The position numbers and the translations under genes are program-made. A stretch of DNA of 20,116 bases from JBBIJR01 sp037445875. GTDB taxonomy: Bacteria > CLD3 > SB21. Under the pieces are notes generated by a model. That model saw only the letters and a list, made by a program, of their open reading frames with translations, had not been told where the DNA came from and did not search any database. The stretch spans positions 1-20,116 of the forward strand of contig JBBIJR010000064.1 of the NCBI GenBank assembly GCA_037445875.1, given 5' to 3'. How positions within the stretch are numbered: the stretch's first letter is position 1; each line of letters begins with the position of its first letter. Positions 14,095 through 20,116 of this stretch are shown in pieces.

Positions 14095-14781
14095 TCACCG
14101 GGCCTCGACGACACGGTACAATTCGTTGACCTCGTCCTGCAATTTCTCGACTCGATAACGCCGTTGCAGAAGAAAGGCATACAGAAGTGTAAAGGCGAGC
14201 AACGAGACCAAGAACGTAGCCATCATTTCGGGTGCGAGACCCGAACTTTCCCCACCCGCCATGACCGGCGCAGGATGCTGCGTCCGCCACCACCGGATGG
14301 ACATGTACACCAGGGGAACATCCAGGAATCCAATGATCCCGACGACCGCGCAGAGCCGGGCGCGGCGGCTCTCGTCCCGCACATACACTCGAAGCATGAT
14401 GTACGCCACGTAGATCAGCCAGAGAACCAGCGTAAGCGTCAACCGCGCGTCCCACGTCCACCAGATACCCCAGACCGGCTTGGCCCAGATGGGCCCCGTT
14501 ACGAGCACAATACTGCAGAAGGCCAGCCCGATTTCCGCGGAACTCACTGCGACGGCATCCCACTTGTTGTCGCGTTTAACCAGGTACAGGATGCTCGAAA
14601 CAAACACCACGAAAAACGCAAGAAACGCGATCCAGGCCGACGGCACGTGGAAGTAGAAGATCCGTTGGATGATGCCCATGGTTTTTTCACTAGGGACCCA
14701 AATGAACGTCATATACAGCGCTGCCAGCATCACGGCAAGCACCAGCCCGTCAAATGTCTTCTGCCACACGTTCGAATTCAT
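14095..14781 (-). CDS. ccmC: Cytochrome c biogenesis protein CcmC (haem-handling membrane protein)
   Basis: This 228-residue polytopic protein shows the haem-handling features of CcmC. They are a periplasmic His45 in IFYFHVPSAW, the tryptophan-rich WWTWDARLT motif (107-115), a second His169 in WWRTQHPAP, and six hydrophobic helices. CcmC presents haem to CcmE in system I cytochrome c maturation at the inner membrane. The length fits CcmC rather than the longer CcmF/CcsA. The ATG at 14781 has AAGGTG seven bases upstream. No ccmA/B/E/F is seen in the window, so the rest of the pathway must lie elsewhere, or the gene has a local role. It is 24 bases after the DUF4159 gene. A pentahaem cytochrome gene lies nearby. 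Confidence 0.92.
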   Translation of the reverse strand: MNSNVWQKTFDGLVLAVMLAALYMTFIWVPSEKTMGIIQRIFYFHVPSAWIAFLAFFVVFVSSILYLVKRDNKWDAVAVSSAEIGLAFCSIVLVTGPIWAKPVWGIWWTWDARLTLTLVLWLIYVAYIMLRVYVRDESRRARLCAVVGIIGFLDVPLVYMSIRWWRTQHPAPVMAGGESSGLAPEMMATFLVSLLAFTLLYAFLLQRRYRVEKLQDEVNELYRVVEAR

Positions 14782-14805
14782 ACCGGCACCTTCTTTGTTC
14801 TTGTT

Positions 14806-15459
14806 TCAGTGACTCAGGGCGTAGTAGACGATATTGGTTGCCATCTCCAGGGCCTGGCGGTGCTTTTCGACACCGTCTTCGGGGAATACATTCGGTCCTT
14901 CGAGGCCGTCGCTGATGTCTGTGTTCTTGGAGTAGAAGCAAACCAGCCGGCCCCGCCAGAACAGACCATACGCCTCCGGTGGTCCCCCGTCGTGTTCATG
15001 GATCTTCGGCAAGCCGCTGGGGAAGTCATAATAGACATGGAATATCGGATGGGAGAACGGGATCGCTGTGAACTCCAATTCCGGAAACACGCGCTTCATT
15101 TCCCTCCGAAAGAACGGATCGATGCCGTAGTCATCGTCACACCAGAGGAAGCCGCCGTTCGTGAGGTGCGTGCGAAGGCCTTTGACGTCTTCATCGCTGA
15201 ATTTCACGTTACCGTGTCCCGCCACGTACAGGAACTGATAGTCGAACAGCCGGATATCGGACGGCTCAACGTACGTTTCGGTTTCTTTCACTCGGAGATT
15301 CGTTTCCTTCTTGAGATACTGGAGCAGGTTGTTCAGTGCCGTTTTGTTGCCGTACCAGTCGCCGCCGCCGCCGTACTTCAGTCGTGCCACGGTGAAGCGG
15401 CTGTCGTTGACTCCCGAAAGCTGATGAAACAATATCCATGAGACAAGAACCAGCAACAT
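14806..15459 (-). CDS. DUF4159 domain protein, membrane-anchored
   Basis: This 217-residue protein has an N-terminal hydrophobic anchor or signal (MLLVLVSWILFHQL). It matches the DUF4159 family: FTVARLKYGGGGDWYGNKTA, then RLFDYQFLYVAGHGNVKFSD, LRTHLTNGGFLWCDDDYGID, and the Arg/Phe-rich FFRREMKRVFPELEF. A distinctive acidic/aromatic patch (CDDDYG) and WRGRLVCFYSKNTD are conserved-looking. The fold is thought to be flavodoxin/GATase-like, but no enzyme activity has been established to my knowledge. The start is 1 base after the lgt stop with AAAGG upstream, so it is translated from the same mRNA. The adjacency to lgt and ccmC suggests an envelope task. Function unknown. Confidence 0.85.
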   Translation of the reverse strand: MLLVLVSWILFHQLSGVNDSRFTVARLKYGGGGDWYGNKTALNNLLQYLKKETNLRVKETETYVEPSDIRLFDYQFLYVAGHGNVKFSDEDVKGLRTHLTNGGFLWCDDDYGIDPFFRREMKRVFPELEFTAIPFSHPIFHVYYDFPSGLPKIHEHDGGPPEAYGLFWRGRLVCFYSKNTDISDGLEGPNVFPEDGVEKHRQALEMATNIVYYALSH

Positions 15460-15460
15460 C

Positions 15461-16297
15461 TTATCGTGCCTTTACGGCCGGATTCGGCCGATTGAACAGG
15501 TAGACGAGTGACAATCCCCCGCTTGCTATCATTGCAAGGCTGAACAGCTGCGCCCCACTAAGCCCCACGGCCACTTTCGGGTTGAGACGTAGAAACTCAA
15601 TGGAGAACCGCTCGATGCCCCCAAGCACGAGGTACAGGGATATCTGGAAGCCCACGGGCAGCTTCTTTCGAGTCGACCAGTACAGCACCGCAAAAATCAA
15701 AGTGGACAGGACGAATTCGTACATCGGTGTCGGATGACACAGCGTATCGTCTGGAACAACCCCATTTGGGAATTGTCGGGCAACCTCTGTCCCGTGGAAC
15801 GCCTGAGACGGCGGCACAATTCCCCGAGAGTAGTTGGTTGCAAAGATGCCGTCCCACGGCAGACCGTAATCTCCGTCACCGGCCAGGTGGCAGCCGATGC
15901 GGCCAATGCCGTAGCCCAGCGGCAGTGGGACGGAAATCAGATCGATGCTTTTCAGGACGGGAAGCCTGCGCTTTCGGATCAGGTACACAATACCCGCAAA
16001 AGCAAGTACGAACCCTCCGTACCACGTCAGGCCGGCACCCGAAAAGATCATGTCGATCGGGTGCCGCATAAAACGATCGAAGGCTTCGAACAAGAGGAAA
16101 TACAGCTTGGATCCTGCCAGACCTGCGACCGCCCCGACCAGTATAACCTGTTCCGCCACCTCCGACGGAAAACCGTTTTGACGAAACAGTCTCGTCAACA
16201 CAAAGCTGCTGACCAGAAAAGCGACGGCCATCATCAGGCCGAAACTGTGGATGGGAATACCTCCGAATATGGGAATTTCGAATAACGTCGGTATCAT
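15461..16297 (-). CDS. lgt: Prolipoprotein diacylglyceryl transferase Lgt
   Basis: Lgt transfers diacylglycerol from phosphatidylglycerol to the lipobox cysteine of lipoprotein precursors at the inner membrane. At 278 aa it has the usual length and about seven hydrophobic segments. Family features are HSFGLMMAVAFLVS near the N-terminus, LTWYGGFVLAF, the Lgt signature in the variant GRIGCHLAGDGDYG (132-145), and CHPTPMYEFVLS. The variant, where E. coli has GRIGNFIN, is shared by FCB-type enzymes, by family memory. The ATG at 16297 has GAGGT seven bases upstream and lies 10 bases after the upstream peptidase-like gene. DUF4159 follows directly. The LptC-like protein and other lipoproteins of this genome would be substrates. 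Confidence 0.93.
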   Translation of the reverse strand: MIPTLFEIPIFGGIPIHSFGLMMAVAFLVSSFVLTRLFRQNGFPSEVAEQVILVGAVAGLAGSKLYFLLFEAFDRFMRHPIDMIFSGAGLTWYGGFVLAFAGIVYLIRKRRLPVLKSIDLISVPLPLGYGIGRIGCHLAGDGDYGLPWDGIFATNYSRGIVPPSQAFHGTEVARQFPNGVVPDDTLCHPTPMYEFVLSTLIFAVLYWSTRKKLPVGFQISLYLVLGGIERFSIEFLRLNPKVAVGLSGAQLFSLAMIASGGLSLVYLFNRPNPAVKAR

Positions 16298-16307
16298 GCA
16301 CTACCTC

Positions 16308-17750
16308 TTACTCGGCAAGAAAATCTCGAATGATGTCGGGCCAGGGAACTTCACTCCCGTGAACAAACAGGCGCTCAATCAGGAATTCCATTTGCTTCTT
16401 TTCCGGAACCTGGGCCAGTCGCCGTTTCATAGCGGGCAGGTTACGATACGCGAGGGCCGTAGGAAGCGCGTGGAACGGTTTCGCCACCAGCAGGCTTTGT
16501 GACGCCCAATCCGCATCGGCCTCGACGCACAGCGCGGAGTTGACCTCATTCCTCCACGTTTCGTCCGCGTGTTCCGTTTCCGCATACCACCGGAGTTCGA
16601 ACCCCGAGACGGCAGCGAACACACGGGCATGGAACACGTCACTGAGTTCCATGTAACGGGCCACGTTTTGGACCACGGACTCATCGCGGACGAGGCTCCC
16701 AAGGGCCGGCGGCGCCAGCAGAACGTCGGCGGCGAGGGCTGCGCCGATCTCGAGCAACACTTCCGGCACGCTCCGCAGCGTATAGCACGATGCATCCACG
16801 TGGGCGAAATACAGCGCCTTGCCGTATTCACGCGCGAGCCGCACGAGCGCCTGGAGCCCGCCGGACGGTCCCACGAGAAGCCGGATATCATTCGGGATGC
16901 CGACGGGAATGGCCGTCGATGGGATTTCGGCGGGTTGTGTGGCCAGAGGCAGGCGGTCCATGTCGAGACCCGCTTCGCCCAGCCTATCCACCATCAGCGT
17001 CTGGATCGACTGTGAAGAAAACAGGTCGTTCCATGCCGGGTTGTAGCTGTTCACGATGGCAAACTGCAGATCGGCCGGGCGTGGCATACGCCCTATTCGT
17101 TTCGACACGTCCTCGATCCACCGGCGATATACCGATTCCGTCAACTCCAGTAACTCGTCGAGGCCCTTACGCGCCGATGCCCCGTCGATTTCCAGCTGAT
17201 TCAGGTGGAGCGACGGATAGTCCGTGTAGCCGAAATTGATCGCCGACCGGTTGCGGCGAAGGGCGAGCGCCTCAAAGTCCCCACCGTAGCGGCGGGTGAA
17301 TTCAACCAGAGCGCCCTGTGTCCGGTCCCGCGCGTCGGGGCTCTCCTCCGATTGCAGCCGCCGGCTGAGTTCCACCAGCGACAGGTTTTGCTCCCCCTCC
17401 GCGCACGTGTAATCCCGCAGATGCGACTGACACGCCTGATACGCGTGGAGGATGGTGTGATCGAATTCGACCTGGGTCTTTTCGAGTTCCCCTCTCCACA
17501 GTACCAGCCGCCGCAGGGTCTTCCGGTCTCGCGTGAGAGGGATCCAGTGCTTGACGAACTCCAGCAGATTGCGGTCGGTGGTGATCGCGAGCAGACGTTC
17601 CTCGAGCGAGGTGAACTCCACTTCCGAGCTTCCCGCGTACGCACTGAACAGCGCGGCTTTATAGCAAGTGGAAATGTCTTCCATCCGTTCATCGAGTTCG
17701 TCCAAGAAACGCACGAGGTCGGCGGAAGTGCGCACATGGTTGTTCCCCAT
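16308..17750 (-). CDS. M2/M3-like peptidase homologue lacking the zinc histidines (pseudoenzyme)
   Basis: This 480-residue, mostly helical protein resembles the M2/M3 (ACE/oligoendopeptidase-like) metallopeptidase fold. It has an N-terminal helical array (LVRFLDELDERMEDISTCYK...), a YPSLHLNQLEIDG helix, and the segment NDIRLLVGPSGGLQALVRLA that normally leads into HExxH. The expected HExxHALxxAH helix reads REYGKALYFAHV, with Arg307-Glu308-x-x-Lys311, so both zinc-binding His are gone. A later Glu (EVLLEIGAAL, Glu334) still sits near the third-ligand position. No signal peptide is seen. Translation could start at the ATG at 17750 or at a GTG at 17735, which has a better ribosome site (GGGGA). 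It heads the lgt operon, 10 bases before lgt. Inferred: a binding or chaperone role, not catalysis. The family call is by motif only. Confidence 0.65.
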   Translation of the reverse strand: MGNNHVRTSADLVRFLDELDERMEDISTCYKAALFSAYAGSSEVEFTSLEERLLAITTDRNLLEFVKHWIPLTRDRKTLRRLVLWRGELEKTQVEFDHTILHAYQACQSHLRDYTCAEGEQNLSLVELSRRLQSEESPDARDRTQGALVEFTRRYGGDFEALALRRNRSAINFGYTDYPSLHLNQLEIDGASARKGLDELLELTESVYRRWIEDVSKRIGRMPRPADLQFAIVNSYNPAWNDLFSSQSIQTLMVDRLGEAGLDMDRLPLATQPAEIPSTAIPVGIPNDIRLLVGPSGGLQALVRLAREYGKALYFAHVDASCYTLRSVPEVLLEIGAALAADVLLAPPALGSLVRDESVVQNVARYMELSDVFHARVFAAVSGFELRWYAETEHADETWRNEVNSALCVEADADWASQSLLVAKPFHALPTALAYRNLPAMKRRLAQVPEKKQMEFLIERLFVHGSEVPWPDIIRDFLAE

Positions 17751-17837
17751 CTCCGGCAGCGTCGGAGCGCGCGGTTCGCAGGTAGTGGGTGGGTTCTTTT
17801 CGTCGGGCAAAAACGCAGGTCCTTTTCGAATGCGGGG

Positions 17838-17866
17838 AAAATAGCGAAAGGAAAGCCCGTTAGCAA
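17838..17866 (-). promoter_or_regulatory. Candidate promoter of the leftward envelope operon
   Basis: On the minus strand TTGCTA (17866-17861) and TATTTT (17843-17838) are 17 bases apart, each matching four of six consensus bases. Transcription would start near 17831, about 80 bases before the ATG at 17750. This argues against the longer TTG-initiated reading frame starting at 17873. Confidence 0.4.
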
Positions 17867-17873
17867 TGGTCAA

Positions 17874-18073
17874 TTAAGGCGGGGTTGGTGGTTAGTTGCG
17901 ATTTGCGAATGGGGGTCTGCGGCTGCAAAACGTAGATTTGCGAGGTTTTGAGAGGATACCCTCAGGTAGATCACGCCGGCATCTTAAGGGCGGTGTGGTG
18001 ATTGGGAATTGACAATTGTCATTTGCCCGTAGACTTTCTATTTTCAATCCTCACCTGCTTGCCAGCCCAGAGT
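17874..18073. other. Intergenic region with palindrome and short direct repeats
   Basis: This is a more AT-rich 200-base gap between the cytochrome stop codon and the peptidase-like gene. It carries a perfect 12-base palindrome TGACAATTGTCA (18010-18021), flanked by GGG/CCC arms that could extend it, and two copies of GATTTGCGA (17900-17908 and 17935-17943). No gene or T-tract terminator is visible. Confidence 0.6.
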
Positions 18074-20011
18074 CTATTTCACCAACAAAACTTTCCTAGC
18101 TTGATTCTCGCGGCCGACCCGCAATCTGACCAGATACATCCCCGACGCGAGGGCCCCGCCCTTGTCGCTGCGGCCGTCCCAGTGTACGACAGCACGCCCT
18201 GCGCCGCGATAACCGGACGCGAGGAGACGAACGCGCTCACCGAGGAGGTTGTAAACAGCCAGTTCGATCTCGGCGTTCTCGGGCCAGTCGAAGGCGATCG
18301 AGGTGGAAGCGTTGAACGGATTGGGATAGTTCTGATACAGGCGGAACGAACCCGGAAGAGATGGCGATGAAGTGACCGACGTAATCGTCGTCTCGAAGAC
18401 TCTCATGACCACGGGCGCTTTGTCGGCGGCGAGGTACATGGATTCAAAGGCGTCGATCTCCGGCGTGCTGAACGTGAAGAGATGGTCCAGCGACCGCGGG
18501 TTGATGGACTGATAGACCAGTTCCACCGCGACCTGAACGGGCTGACCAACCGCCACAACGTACCGGATGCGGTCGGAACCGCTCCCCTCCACACTTGCTT
18601 CATGATTGAAATCCGCATCGGCCTCCGCCTCTCCGACGATACGCACGGTGTCGTACGTCGCATGAGCCGTCAAGAACCCCGCCGGGGGCAGCCGGTTGTC
18701 CTTCAGAGGCACATAGGCTTTGAGCAGCGCATGCGTCACCTGTCCATAATAATCCCCCGCCACGATTTCGTAGATCTGGACTTCGTCGCCGCTCCGGATT
18801 TCCCCGTGATGCGGCTCGAACCCGGGGTCTTCCCCCGTAATCACCCCGTTGGAGTCGTACGCGCCGGATTCGAAGACCACGTCTCCGCTTAAGCTGCGAA
18901 CCTTCACGTGCAGCCACGCACGGCGCGTGGGATAGGCGGTCGGGAATTTGTGTCCCGTGCGGTTCTGCAGGAACACCTCGATGTGCAACGAATCGCCGTC
19001 AAGCTGGGTGGTCACGTTCATGTCGATGGACCGGTGCTTCAGCAGACGCTCCGTTCTCTCGATGGCCGTGTCGATCGACGAGGGGTTGAACGTCCCTCCG
19101 ATCAGCCCCGCATGATCTTTCATCAGCCGCAGCATGAACGAGTTACCGCCGACAAAATCGTGGAAATGCACCGAATCGCGGGGCAGCACCATGGAGGGCA
19201 GCGACGATACGCGAATGGGCTCGCCGAGCGTGGCCATATGGCAGGTCTGGCATTCGACCTGCTGGCTTTCGTACACACTGTTCTTCCACTCGATGTACGG
19301 CACCTGCTCGAAGTAATGGCCCACGACGGCGCCCGTACTGTCCAGCGATTCGGTAATGAGCGTGTGACACGTCGCGCACATTTCGGACCGGCGGACGTGC
19401 GCGCTCGAATCGGGCGTATAGTTGACCTTCGGCCAGGTCTCCATCACGTTCGGGAACTGGGCCACGAACGGACCGAAAACCGTGCGCAGATTCGTGATGA
19501 CGTAGTTGCCGTTATAGCTGAGCGGGCTGCCCATGTTCACATCCTGGATCTGATGGCAGGCCGTGCAACTCACGCCGTCGAGAGCAATCGGTTGGCCCTG
19601 CAGTTGAGCCAGGCTGTAGTACGTTTGTCCGTTGTAGTGCGCCTGCGTCCTCCCGACAGGAGCATGGCACGTCGTGCAGATGTCCTCGATAGCCGACTGG
19701 TGCTGCGGGAACAGCGCCACCTCGCCGGTCACCTGGGCTTGCCAGTACGGATCGCGCGCGGAATTGGCCATCATCGAGCCCTGCCAGAGCTGGATCTGCG
19801 AGACATCACCCCATGCGGAGGACCAGTTCGCCCCCGCCGCCGCTGCATGGCAGGTTTCGCAATTCCCGGACCCGGAGAACAACGCCGTGGTGTCCGTGTT
19901 GAGCGGAGGAAGTACTCGAGGAGAGGTATCAAAACCGGGCGATTCAAGGAAGGCCGCGGCGGAGATGCCGAGCAGAAGGGTCGCGAAGATCGGAAGCGTG
20001 CGTGTCATCAT
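18074..20011 (-). CDS. Secreted pentahaem c-type cytochrome with C-terminal sorting (FlgD-like) domain
   Basis: This 645-residue protein has a signal peptide (TLPIFATLLLGISAAAF) and then five CxxCH haem motifs: Cys51-His55, Cys112-His116, Cys149-His153, Cys212-His216 and Cys254-His258. The haem part (about 45-265) resembles cytochrome-c554-type multihaem proteins, with spare His such as His205 and His232 that may serve as distal ligands. A beta-rich middle region (about 330-545) is unassigned. The last ~90 residues start with FRLYQNYPNPFNASTSI and end with SGMYLVRLRVGRENQARKVL, a T9SS type A sorting/FlgD-Ig-like domain directing cell-surface export. A role in extracellular or periplasmic electron transfer is inferred. 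ATGATG starts at 20011/20008 without a Shine-Dalgarno, 18 bases after an esterase-like gene. CcmC and a PorV-like protein are encoded downstream. Confidence 0.9.
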   Translation of the reverse strand: MMTRTLPIFATLLLGISAAAFLESPGFDTSPRVLPPLNTDTTALFSGSGNCETCHAAAAGANWSSAWGDVSQIQLWQGSMMANSARDPYWQAQVTGEVALFPQHQSAIEDICTTCHAPVGRTQAHYNGQTYYSLAQLQGQPIALDGVSCTACHQIQDVNMGSPLSYNGNYVITNLRTVFGPFVAQFPNVMETWPKVNYTPDSSAHVRRSEMCATCHTLITESLDSTGAVVGHYFEQVPYIEWKNSVYESQQVECQTCHMATLGEPIRVSSLPSMVLPRDSVHFHDFVGGNSFMLRLMKDHAGLIGGTFNPSSIDTAIERTERLLKHRSIDMNVTTQLDGDSLHIEVFLQNRTGHKFPTAYPTRRAWLHVKVRSLSGDVVFESGAYDSNGVITGEDPGFEPHHGEIRSGDEVQIYEIVAGDYYGQVTHALLKAYVPLKDNRLPPAGFLTAHATYDTVRIVGEAEADADFNHEASVEGSGSDRIRYVVAVGQPVQVAVELVYQSINPRSLDHLFTFSTPEIDAFESMYLAADKAPVVMRVFETTITSVTSSPSLPGSFRLYQNYPNPFNASTSIAFDWPENAEIELAVYNLLGERVRLLASGYRGAGRAVVHWDGRSDKGGALASGMYLVRLRVGRENQARKVLLVK

Positions 20012-20029
20012 GGTTTGCGATGTTCGGTT

Positions 20030-20116
20030 TCAGAATCGTGTGGCCAGATAGTGCGGCAGCATCAAACGCCACGTGGGCCAATCGTGTCCGATATCGTGGC
20101 CCCACAGATCGCACCG
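20030..20116 (-). CDS. C-terminal fragment of probable alpha/beta-hydrolase esterase
   Basis: Twenty-eight codons run from the right edge to a TGA at 20030-20032. The peptide CDLWGHDIGHDWPTWRLML followed by PHYL resembles the last part of bacterial putative esterases, where a W-G-x-D-x-x-H-D-W-P-x-W motif carries the catalytic His near the C-terminus. The 5' part lies outside the window. It ends 18 bases before the cytochrome start and may be co-transcribed with it. The call rests on this one motif. Confidence 0.6.
   Translation of the reverse strand, partial: RCDLWGHDIGHDWPTWRLMLPHYLATRF

Noticed and set aside
14047..15441. 464-codon plus-strand frame opposite ccmC and DUF4159
   Set aside because: The product is His/Arg-rich with no recognisable domain, and both minus-strand genes are well supported.
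15461..16297. Lgt signature departing from the E. coli form as a sign of a novel enzyme
   Set aside because: GRIGCHLAGDGDYG is, from family memory, a usual variant in Bacteroidota and relatives.
17751..17873. N-terminal extension of the peptidase-like protein from a TTG at 17873
   Set aside because: It covers the best promoter candidate (17838-17866), has no ribosome site, and encodes residues unlike the family.
1..20116. Mobile elements, CRISPR arrays, phage or defence genes
   Set aside because: No transposase, integrase, regularly spaced repeats or defence motifs were found on either strand.

Overview
The window reads as a chromosomal segment of a Gram-negative bacterium, probably an uncultured member of the FCB superphylum (Bacteroidota and relatives such as Latescibacterota, Zixibacteria or KSB1). 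The sequence-level reasons are lipid A and LPS-transport genes (lpxB, lptC, lptA), a PorV/PorQ-family outer-membrane protein, and a multihaem cytochrome ending in a YQNYPNPFN-type C-terminal sorting/FlgD-like domain. The phylum assignment is inference. No mobile element, CRISPR array or phage gene was seen.

Left part (1-4519): the first ~95 bases look like a fragment of an unrelated, very GC-rich HAD-type hydrolase gene. It is joined inside a truncated lptA, probably as a chimeric contig end. Next comes a leftward recO-lptC-lptA operon. Divergent from it is a class-V PLP-dependent enzyme (490 aa) with a clear sigma70-like promoter. A leftward FNR-type regulator with a full candidate [4Fe-4S] cysteine set and a tRNA-Val(TAC) follow.

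Middle (4568-8743): a leftward cluster encodes a site-2-type intramembrane metalloprotease, a rhomboid protease and type-2 OMP decarboxylase (pyrF). lpxB is divergent from it. The last lpxB codons also form the intrinsic terminator of the operon that arrives from the right.

Right part (8767-17750): a long leftward run of closely spaced genes encodes a catalytically degenerate M2/M3-like peptidase, Lgt, a DUF4159 protein, CcmC, a PorV-like protein, a BFN-UVR protein, a membrane protein with a PH-like tail, a CHASE2-adenylate cyclase and a FecR/TPR protein. The first gene has a candidate promoter, and the run ends at the terminator at 8710-8741. Most products act in or at the cell envelope: lipoprotein lipidation, haem export, outer-membrane secretion, and sensing coupled to a cyclic nucleotide.

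Right end (18074-20116): a secreted pentahaem c-type cytochrome with a sorting tail follows the 3' end of a probable esterase gene. CcmC (haem delivery), the PorV-like protein (secretion) and this cytochrome are consistent with one surface-electron-transfer theme, although the link is only inferred from proximity. The strongest leads are the inactive-looking M2/M3 peptidase at the head of the envelope operon, the FecR/CHASE2-cyclase/PH module, the sortable multihaem cytochrome, and the left-end chimera.
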